This document shows positions 15,959 through 23,756 of a stretch of 38,049 bases of DNA, piece after piece. The notes under the pieces are model-generated. The model did not search any database and was not told where the DNA came from. It worked only from the letters and a program-made list of their open reading frames with translations. The stretch comes from Virgibacillus_F sp049310925. GTDB taxonomy: Bacteria > Bacillota > Bacilli > Bacillales > Amphibacillaceae. The DNA lies in the NCBI RefSeq assembly GCF_049310925.1, contig NZ_JBMERP010000033.1:1-38049 (forward strand). The letters are read 5' to 3'. The position numbers and the translations under genes were made by a program. Position 1 is the stretch's first letter; every line of letters begins with the position of its first letter.

Positions 15959-16954
15959 TTAGTAGATCAAGTTTATAAAATCTTCTTTTGAGATTTTCCC
16001 TAGATAGTGTGGAATATCAATGTTTTCCAGTGCGTCTTCTAATGCTTTTCTTTCATGACGTACCCCAATTAGTTTTTCCTCTACTTCTTCTACATTCCCT
16101 ACACCAAAGAAGTCACCATAAATTTTGCAGTTTTCAATGGTTCCTTTTTTAACTTCTAATCGAACGTCTACAAGACCTGAATCGAATTTATGTGAAGCCT
16201 GGGTATTAAATTTCGGCGACTTCCCATAGTTCCAATCCCAATTCTGGTAGCGATCTTTTGAAATTTGATGAACATTTTCCCAATCCTGTTCTGTTAATTC
16301 ATAGCGAGGGACATCTTTCACATCTTCCACATCAAATATATAGCGTAAGATAAGATCCTTGAATTCATCCATTGTTACTTTTTCTTCAAGAAATTCAGAA
16401 ATATTAGCTACACGACTGCGAATAGATTTGATTCCCTTTGATTCAATTTTTTCTTTCTTAACGTTCAAGGCAGAAACAACGTGCTCTATTTCCGAATCAA
16501 ACATTAATGTACCATGGCTAAACATACGTCCTTTTGTTGAGAACTGTGCGTTACCCGAAAACTTTCGGCCATCGACAAGAAGGTCATTTCTCCCTTTTAA
16601 TTCAGCAGGTACACCTAGCTTGTTCAATGCTTCGACAACTGGCTTTGTGAATTTCTCGAAATTGTGGAAGCTTTCACCATCATCCTTTGTGATAAAGCTA
16701 AAGTTCAGATTTCCTTCATCATGGTATACCGCACCGCCACCAGAAAGTCGGCGCACTACTTTAATTCCATTGCTATCAACATATTCTGTGTTAATTTCTT
16801 CTACTGTATTTTGATTTCGACCTATGATAATAGATGGTTTATTAATGTAGAATAATAAGTATGTATCTTTTTCTCCAAAGTTCTGTAGTATATATTCCTC
16901 AAGTGCCAGATTAATACTTGCATCTGTGATACCTTCATTGTCAATAAACTTCAT
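15959..16954 (-). CDS. lplJ: Lipoate--protein ligase LplJ
   Basis: A 331-residue lipoate ligase that adenylates free lipoate and transfers it to lipoyl domains of 2-oxoacid dehydrogenases or GcvH. The catalytic-domain signatures are present: RRLSGGGAVYHDEGNLNFSF near residues 69-88 and the active-site lysine in GRKFSGNAQ near 129-137, followed by HGTLMFDS. The C-terminal accessory domain (to about 331) is complete. ATG has AGGAGGTATATTCAAT upstream, a strong ribosome site. It lies between the YhfI-like hydrolase and lcfB as in B. subtilis (yhfJ), and its own terminator follows. No anomaly is seen. Confidence 0.93.
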   Translation of the reverse strand: MKFIDNEGITDASINLALEEYILQNFGEKDTYLLFYINKPSIIIGRNQNTVEEINTEYVDSNGIKVVRRLSGGGAVYHDEGNLNFSFITKDDGESFHNFEKFTKPVVEALNKLGVPAELKGRNDLLVDGRKFSGNAQFSTKGRMFSHGTLMFDSEIEHVVSALNVKKEKIESKGIKSIRSRVANISEFLEEKVTMDEFKDLILRYIFDVEDVKDVPRYELTEQDWENVHQISKDRYQNWDWNYGKSPKFNTQASHKFDSGLVDVRLEVKKGTIENCKIYGDFFGVGNVEEVEEKLIGVRHERKALEDALENIDIPHYLGKISKEDFINLIY

Positions 16955-17025
16955 ATTGAATATACCTCCTATTAGTTTCTATTCCACCATTAATTGTAAT
17001 GGAAAAACCCTCGTCTATCAAAAAG

Positions 17026-17766
17026 TTAGCTCTTATCCTTCTCCCATACCAAACCTGAACTTGCTAATTGTATCTTTCCGGAAAAATATTTCTTAGCTTC
17101 CATCACTAAATAATCTGTATCACCATACTGCGGAAGGTGGCTTAAAAGCAATTCGCTAACCCCTGCTTTATTTGCAATCGTGGCCCCTTCTTTGCTGTTC
17201 ATGTGTCCAGCAGCTGTTCCATCCTGTTGTTCATAAAAATTACAATCTGTTATTAATAAATCAGCATTTCGGGAAAAATCGATCCATTCCTCTTTATACG
17301 AGGTGTCTGCCGTATAAACAACAACGTCCTCACCATCGGTAATGCGCATTCCATAGCATGGAACAGGGTGATTGGTTTTTAAGAAGCTTATTGTAAACGG
17401 ACCAACCTCAAGCGTGTCATTTGGATCATATGCAATTCCTTCTGTGCACGCATGAGTTAATGAATCAAATTTCTCCTTATCCTCTACATGACCATAAATC
17501 GGAAAAATTTCTTTTTCTTCACGTAAATAAGAGTGAACCAGCCAAGCATATTGCAATACTCCAATATCCGCAATGTGATCCTGATGATAATGAGACAATA
17601 CAACTGCATCAATATCCATGACATGCTTATATTTTTGAACAGTCGATAATGCCCCGCTACCAACATCTACCACTAACGAAAATCCATTTTTTTCAAATAA
17701 ATAAGATGAAGTAGCCCCACCCGCCGCAGGAAACCCACCCCAAAAACCAATAACTGTAAACTTCAT
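17026..17766 (-). CDS. yhfI: MBL-fold metallo-hydrolase, YhfI-like
   Basis: A 246-residue metallo-beta-lactamase-fold protein of the RNase Z/YhfI type. The metal motif S-H-Y-H-Q-D-H (H-x-H-x-D-H) is near residues 58-64, later ligands are in KTNHPVPCYGMRI and YTADTSY, and AAGHMNS precedes the C-terminal LLLSHLPQYGD. Substrate unknown; phosphodiester hydrolysis is the usual chemistry of close relatives. The start is the ATG after AGAGGTGTTTGT; an upstream in-frame extension has no ribosome site. It is divergent from yhfH with a 96-nt shared control region, as in B. subtilis. Confidence 0.88.
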   Translation of the reverse strand: MKFTVIGFWGGFPAAGGATSSYLFEKNGFSLVVDVGSGALSTVQKYKHVMDIDAVVLSHYHQDHIADIGVLQYAWLVHSYLREEKEIFPIYGHVEDKEKFDSLTHACTEGIAYDPNDTLEVGPFTISFLKTNHPVPCYGMRITDGEDVVVYTADTSYKEEWIDFSRNADLLITDCNFYEQQDGTAAGHMNSKEGATIANKAGVSELLLSHLPQYGDTDYLVMEAKKYFSGKIQLASSGLVWEKDKS

Positions 17767-17803
17767 ACAAACACCTCTTTTTAAAATTTGTTGTAACACA
17801 CTA

Positions 17804-17833
17804 TTGACTTAGTGCATACTGTTATAATACAAT
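17804..17833 (+). promoter_or_regulatory. Probable promoter of yhfH
   Basis: TTGACT (17804-17809) with TACAAT (17828-17833) at 18-nt spacing. A TATAAT at 17823-17828 would leave only 13 nt, so the first pairing is preferred. Confidence 0.55.
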
Positions 17834-17862
17834 GAGAATACTAAAGTTGGAGGAGGATACAC

Positions 17863-17991
17863 ATGAAAAACGTCGTTGAATTTTTTAAATCATTACCAAA
17901 GAAAAAATGCCAGCTTTGTGGGAATGATATGCATGAAAAAGCAGATTGCTACGGCAATCTATGTGACGAATGTGACCACCCCGCAAGGTAG
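17863..17991 (+). CDS. yhfH: YhfH family small zinc-ribbon-like protein
   Basis: A 42-residue protein beginning MKNVVEFFKSLPKKKCQLCG, with four more acidic and cysteine residues after it. Cysteines are arranged C-x2-C (16, 19), then Cys 29 and C-x2-C (34, 37), a likely zinc ribbon as in the YhfH family. An excellent ribosome site (GGAGGAGG) lies before ATG. The position divergent from yhfI matches B. subtilis. The stop codon TAG lies right at the start of a repeat array (TAGAACGAAAAGCG), so the last residues (DHPAR) may come from the junction rather than from the ancestral gene. Function unknown. Confidence 0.85.
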   Translation: MKNVVEFFKSLPKKKCQLCGNDMHEKADCYGNLCDECDHPAR

Positions 17992-17992
17992 A

Positions 17993-18399
17993 ACGAAAAG
18001 CGTAGGCGACTGATCTGGGGTGACACGCATAAGCAAGGAACCGTAGAGTGCGTGACCTTTGCACTCGGAGTGTTCATTGCTTATGTCGCGAACCCCAAGG
18101 AGCCGTAGCTAGATCACGAAAAGCGTAGAGGGCTTGGTAGCGGCGACATGCGTAAGCAAGAGACCGTAGAGCACATGGGCTTCGTGCTCGGAGTGTCAAT
18201 TGCTAACGTCACGAGCCGATAGCCCTCGAAGCTAGACAGAAAAGCGTAGGCGACTGGTCTGAAGCAGACGCATAAGCAAGGGACCGTAAAACGCACGATT
18301 TTTTGCGTTTGGAGTGTCAATTGCTTATGACGGCAGCTTCAAGGAGCCGCAGCTGGATCACGAAAAGCGTAGGCGACTGATCTGGGGTGACACGCATAA
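17993..18399. repeat. Tandem array of about 122-bp structured elements, 3 copies plus 40 nt
   Basis: Copies start at about 17993, 18116 and 18237, with a partial fourth at 18360-18399 identical to the first 40 nt of copy 1. Each begins ACGAAAAGCGTAG (or a close variant) and ends with GCTAGAT/GCTAGAC/GCTGGAT. Each folds into a three-tier hairpin. The outer stems differ between copies but pair: GGGGT/ACCCC, GAGGGCT/AGCCCTC, GAAGC/GCTTC. The middle stem CATAAGCAA/TTGCTTATG is nearly constant. The inner stems also differ but pair: GAGTGC/GCACTC, GAGCAC/GTGCTC, AAACGCA/TGCGTTT. The array lies between the yhfH stop codon and its terminator. Confidence 0.85.
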
Positions 18400-18457
18400 A
18401 TCATCCTGCTTGCTACACTTTTGTAACTGTACTATAACATACTAGTTAATCATCACT

Positions 18458-18490
18458 AAAACAGCTGCTTTTGTGGCTGTTTATTTTTTT
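18458..18490 (+). terminator. Terminator downstream of yhfH and the array
   Basis: AAACAGC pairs with GCTGTTT around TGCTTTTGTG, followed by ATTTTTTT. The array is therefore probably part of the yhfH transcript. Confidence 0.8.
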
Positions 18491-18502
18491 ATCTTTTTCA
18501 AA

Positions 18503-18787
18503 ACATAAGCTTTGTTGCTTTTAAGCTTCGTATTTGATGCAAACTGCGACATAACTTCTGCTACAGTATCTTCCGTCGCGGGCCGGGAATCTTCCGTTAT
18601 CCGAGAATATCTTCCGTCGCAGGCCAGGAATCTTCCGTTATCCGAGAATATCGTCCGTCGCAGGCCGGGAATCTTCCGTTATCCGAGAATATCGTCCGTC
18701 GCGGGCCAGGAATCTTCCGTTATCCGAGAATAGCGCATACGTCGCAGTTTATACATTTTATGTCAAAAACAACAATCTTTTATAAAC
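18503..18787. repeat. Dispersed inverted-arm element with a 41-bp array as interior
   Basis: The left arm (18503-18555: TTTGTTGCTTTT ... AAACTGCGACATAAC) and right arm (18732-18787: GCGCATACGTCGCAGTTTATA ... AACAACAATC) are imperfect inverted repeats. Both arms recur around a different interior at 33351-33842. Confidence 0.75.
18568..18731. repeat. 41-bp tandem repeat, exactly four copies
   Basis: Units start at 18568, 18609, 18650 and 18691. Each splits into a 21-nt half (ATCTTCCGTCGCGGGCC...) and a 20-nt half (ATCTTCCGTTATCCGAGAAT), so the core ATC-NN-CCGT recurs every 20-21 nt. Since 41 is not a multiple of three, the open frame through it is not a repeat protein. The same family occurs at 25457-25650. 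Confidence 0.9.
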
Positions 18788-18904
18788 CAGCCTTTTCAAA
18801 TGTCAGGTTTTTCTATAACAAATATCTGAAAAGTCGTATCATTCTTGTTATGTATGATTTATAATTAATTAGAGTTACGAAACACTTTAAGGAGGATTTG
18901 TCGC

Positions 18905-20701
18905 ATGAGACTAAAGAGACATGAAGTACCTGAAAAAAATACATGGAATTTAACTGATTTATTTGCTTCACAAAAAGAATGGGAAATTGCACTTAGAGAT
19001 ATTCAACAAGAAGTTATTGATGTAACACAGTATAAAGGTCAATTTAAAACAAGCGCTACTGTTTTAGTAGATTGCTTAACTGCTCTTGAACGTTATGAAC
19101 AAAAGGTTATCCACGTTGCTACATATGCAAGCCTGCGAGCAAATGCTGATGGGGCTGATGCAGAAAATCAAGCTGATGCAGCCAAAGTATCTTCCGTATT
19201 GGCAAAAATTGGCGCAAAGCTATCTTTTGTTGAATCCGAATTACTAACATTATCACAGGATACAATTCAGCAATATCTTGATGAAAAAGAAGAACTTCAA
19301 CCCTATAAGAAAATGCTGCATGATATTGTAGAAAAAAAACCGTATACCTTGTCACCGGAAATAGAAGAAACATTAGCCTCACTCGGCGAAGTACATAGTG
19401 CACCATATATGATTTACCAACGAAGCAAGTCTTCTGATATGGAATTTGACCCAATAGTAACTGAAGAGGGCGCGGAACTGCCAATGTCTGCAGCTCTCTA
19501 TGAGGATCGCTATGAACTAGTTTCTGATACAGGGATTCGCAGACAAGCTTACGACTCGTTTATTAAGACACTAAATCAATACAAAAATACGTTTGCAGCA
19601 ACTTACGCAACTCAGGTTACAAAAGAAGTAACCATGTCAAAACTGCGTTCATACAAATCTGTCACAGAAATGCTGCTGCATTCTCAACAAGTAACAGAGG
19701 AAATGTATCACAATCAGTTAGACATTGTTCAGGAAGAATTGGCACCGCATATGCGTAAGTTTGCTAAACTCAAGCAAAAAGAGCTTGGTTTGGATGAATT
19801 ACGTTACTGTGACTTGAAAGCACCTCTAGATCCAGATTTTAACCCTGAGACAACTTATGAGGAAGCAACCTCTACTATCCTGGATGCACTAAAAATCATG
19901 GGTGACGAGTACAGTGAAATCATGTACAAGGGTATTCACGATCGATGGGTCGATTTAGCCGACAATGTTGGTAAATCTACAGGGGCTTTTTGTTCAAGTC
20001 CGTATGGTGTACACCCTTACATCTTACTTACATGGACAGACAATATGCGTGGGGCATTTATTCTGGCTCATGAACTTGGTCATGCCGGTCACTTCTATTT
20101 AGCAGGAAAAAATCAATCGTTAGTAAACACGCGACCTTCTACTTATTTTGTTGAGGCGCCTTCAACACTTAATGAATTGCTTTTAGCAGATCACATAAAG
20201 AAAAACACAACTGATAAGCGAATGAAACGCTGGGTTATCACTCAATTATTAGGAACCTATTATCATAATTTCGTTACGCATTTGCTCGAAGGAGAATTTC
20301 AGCGTCGTGTCTACAAACTTGCTGAAGAGGGCACACCATTGACCGCTTCAGTATTAACAAAACAAAAGCAAGAGGCCCTTGAAAACTTTTGGGGTGATAC
20401 TGTCGTATTTGATGAAGGAGCAGGACTGACATGGATGCGTCAGCCACACTACTATATGGGATTATATCCTTATACGTATTCAGCGGGATTGACCGTTTCA
20501 ACTGCTGTAGCACAAAAGATACAGGAAGAAGGAAAACCAGCTGTTGACCGTTGGTTAGATGTCTTAAAAGCTGGCGGTACAATGAATCCACAGGAACTAG
20601 CTAAAATGGCTGATGTGGATATGTCAAAACCAGATGCCATCCGAACAGCAGTAGCATATATTGGCTCGCTGGTAGATGAATTGGAAAAGACATATGAATA
20701 A
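18905..20701 (+). CDS. pepF: Oligoendopeptidase F
   Basis: A 598-residue M3-family zinc peptidase that cleaves oligopeptides of moderate length in the cytoplasm. The zinc motif HELGH is at 389-393, with the third ligand Glu near 417 in YFVEAPSTLNE. The N-terminal oligopeptidase-F domain (about 110-185) precedes the catalytic domain, and length is typical (about 600). No signal peptide. The start is clear: AAGGAGG followed by ATTTGTCGC and ATG. A TATAAT word lies about 40 nt upstream, but the -35 is poor. A hairpin terminator follows. It stands alone on the plus strand; roles in peptide turnover or sporulation control are known from relatives, not from this sequence. Confidence 0.94.
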   Translation: MRLKRHEVPEKNTWNLTDLFASQKEWEIALRDIQQEVIDVTQYKGQFKTSATVLVDCLTALERYEQKVIHVATYASLRANADGADAENQADAAKVSSVLAKIGAKLSFVESELLTLSQDTIQQYLDEKEELQPYKKMLHDIVEKKPYTLSPEIEETLASLGEVHSAPYMIYQRSKSSDMEFDPIVTEEGAELPMSAALYEDRYELVSDTGIRRQAYDSFIKTLNQYKNTFAATYATQVTKEVTMSKLRSYKSVTEMLLHSQQVTEEMYHNQLDIVQEELAPHMRKFAKLKQKELGLDELRYCDLKAPLDPDFNPETTYEEATSTILDALKIMGDEYSEIMYKGIHDRWVDLADNVGKSTGAFCSSPYGVHPYILLTWTDNMRGAFILAHELGHAGHFYLAGKNQSLVNTRPSTYFVEAPSTLNELLLADHIKKNTTDKRMKRWVITQLLGTYYHNFVTHLLEGEFQRRVYKLAEEGTPLTASVLTKQKQEALENFWGDTVVFDEGAGLTWMRQPHYYMGLYPYTYSAGLTVSTAVAQKIQEEGKPAVDRWLDVLKAGGTMNPQELAKMADVDMSKPDAIRTAVAYIGSLVDELEKTYE

Positions 20702-20716
20702 CTGATTTTAGATTAC

Positions 20717-20749
20717 AAATGGGTTCAGTTTACAAAACTGGACCCATTT
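20717..20749 (+). terminator. Terminator of pepF
   Basis: AAATGGGTTCAGTTT pairs with AAACTGGACCCATTT (one mismatch), with a loop of a few nt. The T-tract is poor (CAATTATTATT). Confidence 0.65.
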
Positions 20750-20875
20750 CAATTATTATTGAAAAAATAATTGTGTTTCCCCCAAATCAAAGAGGTGTCT
20801 TCTGATAGGAAATTCTAGCTAAATCCAACAATTATTTACCCTAATTTAACTTCGTATCTTTTTAAAAAAATAATT

Positions 20876-21901
20876 TTAATCCAAATTCCACTCAAACCAT
20901 CTTCCGTGACCATCCGTTTCCCCTATTATTCCCCTGTGCTCTACACCTTTAATGTAATAATCAAGATGAAGATTTCTATCCCACATATTATTATAAATAT
21001 GAAAAACATCATTGGTGCTTCCGATTTCCTTAATCTTTTCTACAAGCTCATATCTCGATTCTTCTGGCATTTGATTGGCAACATGGGTATGAAAAATACA
21101 AATTGCAGTCCCTTTGGGAAGTTTTTTTACAACATTTGTTAATAAAGCGACTCCATCACCTTCAACAAGTTCCACAGGATTTTCCCTCATCATTTTGACT
21201 GCACTCTCAAACAAATCCAATCTTTCTTGGTGCTCCGGCCAAATTAATCCTTTCAGCCATAGATAATCCTCTGAATTTCTAAGATCATTTGTATGAATGT
21301 CTAATCCGATTTTTGATGCTATTGGGGGGTTCTGCTGGAGAAATAAAGGTATTTTGTCCCCTCGTATTTCAGATGTTATGTGAACATTTGAATATGTATC
21401 ACCATAAGTTTCATTAGTTCCATAGGAATAACTATACTTGTCCCATAGTAGTTGAAGCCCTGCACTTGTTCCAATTTCAACAAGTGATAAAGGCTTCTCC
21501 ACCCTGCCATATATATAACAAAAAATCGGATATAGATAAGCACAACGCCTGACTTCGTTTGTTTGTACTAACTTATTTTTTAAAATGACTACAATCTCGT
21601 TCTTATAAATCTCGCAAAAACTTTTGAAGTGAAAAAAAGCCTCTTTTATTTTTCTTGGATTTCTTGTAATACTTGGATAATACTCTTTCAAAATATGCTC
21701 TTTTCCATTTAACAATAGATAATGCACTGCCCCAAATAGTAAGTTAGGAACAGGTTGGCCATCTTGAGCCTCCGCACAAAGTTCGAGTATTTGATCATCG
21801 TCTGATATGGAAAGAGATAAAAATTCATATAATTTGCTTGACCCTCTGCATTCATTTTCAGCAAAGTTCTTGAATCGTAAAGACAATTGTCCTTTATCCA
21901 T
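20876..21901 (-). CDS. DUF2332 family protein
   Basis: A 341-residue cytoplasmic protein that fits the DUF2332 family: an N-terminal helical part with G-S-S-K-L-Y-E-F-L and P-N-L-L-F-G-A-V-H-Y-L-L (about 20-63), then N-E-V-R-R-C-A-Y-L-Y-P near 115, the E-I-G-T-S-A-G-L-Q-L-L-W motif near 142-153 (reminiscent of a methyltransferase glycine loop), V-E-G-D-G-V near 246, and F-H-T-H-V near 269. Function is not established; a Rossmann-type SAM-binding fold is an inference from the loop. The gene is single, on the minus strand between pepF and the sigma pair. Confidence 0.78.
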   Translation of the reverse strand: MDKGQLSLRFKNFAENECRGSSKLYEFLSLSISDDDQILELCAEAQDGQPVPNLLFGAVHYLLLNGKEHILKEYYPSITRNPRKIKEAFFHFKSFCEIYKNEIVVILKNKLVQTNEVRRCAYLYPIFCYIYGRVEKPLSLVEIGTSAGLQLLWDKYSYSYGTNETYGDTYSNVHITSEIRGDKIPLFLQQNPPIASKIGLDIHTNDLRNSEDYLWLKGLIWPEHQERLDLFESAVKMMRENPVELVEGDGVALLTNVVKKLPKGTAICIFHTHVANQMPEESRYELVEKIKEIGSTNDVFHIYNNMWDRNLHLDYYIKGVEHRGIIGETDGHGRWFEWNLD

Positions 21902-22203
21902 AGAAACTGCTCTCCCTGATATTATATTTTTTTGTTCTGCTTTGTATGCTTTGTTAACAATACTATTCCTTGAATTTCTGGAATTCGCTAATTTACTATT
22001 TCCTCAAATACTGACTATCAATACTTTAACATAAAATTCTATCTTCTTTTTTGATGGCGATGAATAAAAGGGGTGAATTTCTTTATTTATAGAAAGCACC
22101 CCTTGATTCTGGCAATGTGTTGAAATACTATAGATTGCCAGAATCAATTGAAGTATTAACAGCATAATACCTTAATCTATACCTTTGATTATATATTGGT
22201 TTT
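21902..22203. other. Intergenic region with two hairpins, no gene
   Basis: No coding frame is supported. Besides the terminator at 22061-22104 there is a perfect 14-bp inverted repeat, TTGATTCTGGCAAT (22103-22116) with ATTGCCAGAATCAA (22134-22147), directly adjoining it. The second hairpin has no T-tract. Confidence 0.6.
22061..22104 (-). terminator. Terminator of the sigma/anti-sigma operon
   Basis: On the minus strand AAGGGGTG pairs with CACCCCTT, and TTTCT/AGAAA extends the stem inside. TTTTATTC follows. Confidence 0.7.
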
Positions 22204-22869
22204 TTATTTTCCTGTATCACTTCCAGTGCCTGGTTCACTATCAAACGGCATTTCGTTTTCATAAGCATTTGTATATTTTTCAATTAACTGTGTTTTTTCC
22301 TGCTTACTGGTAATTAGTATATCACCATGGACTGGCACAAGCGTATACCAATCCTCTCTTTCTAAATACCTTGTTGCAAACAAGTATGTGTTACCAGCTT
22401 CAAGCAATTTATCTCCTTCAAATATAATAATTTTATTCCATTCATGTCCACCTTGTTGATTTACTGTAACGGTACCTTTTAAGTCTCCCTTAATGTTATC
22501 CAAAACTTCTACTTTAAATTGCGTTTCAGGGAAGCCATTTAATGATTTTGTTCCTATTTGTTCAATCACCTTACCCACAAAAACATTGTCTGAAAATCCA
22601 ACTAATTTTCGGGGGTTCGACGTATCGATCACATTTGATTGACCTACTGTTTCAACTTTGGGTTGACCTGGAATAATTTCATGCATATTACTTGGTGAAA
22701 GAAAAACAAATGCTAACGCAGCTGCCACAACTGGTGCTGTTAAATAAGTCCATTTTTTCTTTGACTTTTTTATCTCAAGCTTTGCCTTTATAACGCCTAG
22801 CTTACTTCTTTCGCTTAATTCTTTAGGAATTTCAACTTTATTTACTTCTTGTTTTATCCTGTTACTCAT
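22204..22869 (-). CDS. Putative membrane-bound anti-sigma factor
   Basis: A 221-residue single-pass protein: a charged cytoplasmic part of about 40 residues (EIPKELSERSKLGVIKAK), one membrane helix near 41-58 (TAPVVAAALAFVFLS), then an outer domain of about 160 residues (VFVGKVIEQIG, FKVEVLDNIKGD, TVNQQGG, NTYLFATRYLE) ending in a Gly/Ser/Thr tail. The start is the ATG 6 nt after AAAGGGGATGG. It overlaps the sigma gene by 8 nt (ATGAGTAA), which is strong translational coupling. The anti-sigma role is inferred from this position and topology; the outer domain would be the sensor. No zinc-anti-sigma H-x3-C-x2-C motif is seen. Confidence 0.7.
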   Translation of the reverse strand: MSNRIKQEVNKVEIPKELSERSKLGVIKAKLEIKKSKKKWTYLTAPVVAAALAFVFLSPSNMHEIIPGQPKVETVGQSNVIDTSNPRKLVGFSDNVFVGKVIEQIGTKSLNGFPETQFKVEVLDNIKGDLKGTVTVNQQGGHEWNKIIIFEGDKLLEAGNTYLFATRYLEREDWYTLVPVHGDILITSKQEKTQLIEKYTNAYENEMPFDSEPGTGSDTGK

Positions 22870-23392
22870 TAACACCATCCCCTTTCAAAAATTCATTTCT
22901 TAACTTTTTTAAGGATCTGTATAAAACCGACTTGGCCGTTCCAAGAGGGATATCCAGAACTTCAGCAATTTCTTTAAAGGTATGGTCATGATAAAACCTT
23001 AATAGCACAACGCTTTTTTCCTCTTCTTTCAAACACTCTATCAAATCTTTTAATGATAAGTTGAGAGGAATATCCTCATCATCTGAGCTGATGAATTCTT
23101 CAAATTCAGGATTCAAGTGAACCACCTTTTTATTCTTTTTAACTAAGTTTATTGCACAATTTATGGTGATTTTCATTAACCACGTCTTAAAATATTCAGG
23201 TTGTTTTAACGTACTTATCTTTTTAAAAGATTGATATGCCACTTCTTGAACAATATCTAAAGCATCCTCTTTATTTTTCACATAGACATAGGCCATGCGA
23301 TAAATATCTTGTTCATACTGATTAAATAGCTTTAAAAATGCTTTATCATTCCCTTTTTGAGCCTTCTTAACTAATTTAATGATTGCAATCAC
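22862..23392 (-). CDS. ECF RNA polymerase sigma factor
   Basis: A 176-residue sigma-70 family protein of the extracytoplasmic-function group. Region 2 is visible at about 20-90 (LFNQYEQDIYRMAYVYVKN, EDALDIVQE, FKTWLMKITINCAIN). Region 4 is at about 115-170 (LLRFYHDHTFKEIAEVLDIP, LGTAKSVLYRSLKKLR). It resembles the SigV/SigX-type factors of Bacillus, but I cannot assign one. The start is uncertain: AGAAAGG directly touches the GTG used here, and no ATG follows in a suitable place, so a GTG or a rarer ATT/ATC codon may serve. The next gene, overlapping by 8 nt, is the likely anti-sigma factor. Confidence 0.88.
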   Translation of the reverse strand: MIAIIKLVKKAQKGNDKAFLKLFNQYEQDIYRMAYVYVKNKEDALDIVQEVAYQSFKKISTLKQPEYFKTWLMKITINCAINLVKKNKKVVHLNPEFEEFISSDDEDIPLNLSLKDLIECLKEEEKSVVLLRFYHDHTFKEIAEVLDIPLGTAKSVLYRSLKKLRNEFLKGDGVNE

Positions 23393-23465
23393 CCTTTCTG
23401 TTTTGCCTTATACTTATTAGACAAAACAATATCCCAATTTGGCTTAAAATTTTACAATCTTTTTC

Positions 23466-23645
23466 AAAACAATAGCGCAAGCGCCCGTTTATTAACTTAT
23501 GACCTGTGCCCACGCGAAGTGGCGATTTTTAATCGACCATCCTAAAACGGATAAAGTAAACACCAATAGCATAAGTGATTCGATGTTAACTTATCGTAAT
23601 GAGGTCGATGTGCGTCATTAGACAATTAAGCTGGACGTAGCTGTT
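23466..23645. repeat. Structured GCGCAAG-type interspersed element, copy B
   Basis: It starts AGCGCAAGCGCCC, contains CGATGTTAACTTATCGTAATGAGG, and ends AGCTGGACGTAGCTGTT, matching copy A at 15662-15823 in order and orientation. The end-to-end stem is decayed, but a small CCAC/GTGG hairpin remains. It occupies most of the 364-nt gap between the sigma gene and amj. I see no gene in that gap. Confidence 0.65.
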
Positions 23646-23687
23646 TATTCACCTTGGTTATCCACATCCTAAAATAATATAAACAGT

Positions 23688-23712
23688 AAAAAAACCGTCC
23701 AAATCAAGGACG
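23688..23712 (-). terminator. Terminator of amj
   Basis: On the minus strand CGTCC and GGACG flank a 7-nt loop (TTGATTT), followed by GTTTTTTT. Confidence 0.75.
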
Positions 23713-23756
23713 ATTAACGTTTTTTTGCTTTTTCATTCATTGGATGTAGATCACTA

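Noticed and set aside
18114..18320. 68-codon minus-strand frame in the structured array
   Set aside because: It crosses repeat boundaries of a non-coding hairpin array.
17993..18399. CRISPR array
   Set aside because: Repeats are about 122 bp with internal hairpins and no unique spacers of even size; no cas genes are nearby.
18512..18733. 73-codon frame through the 41-bp array
   Set aside because: The 41-bp unit shifts the frame at each copy, and the frame has no ribosome site; it is open by chance.
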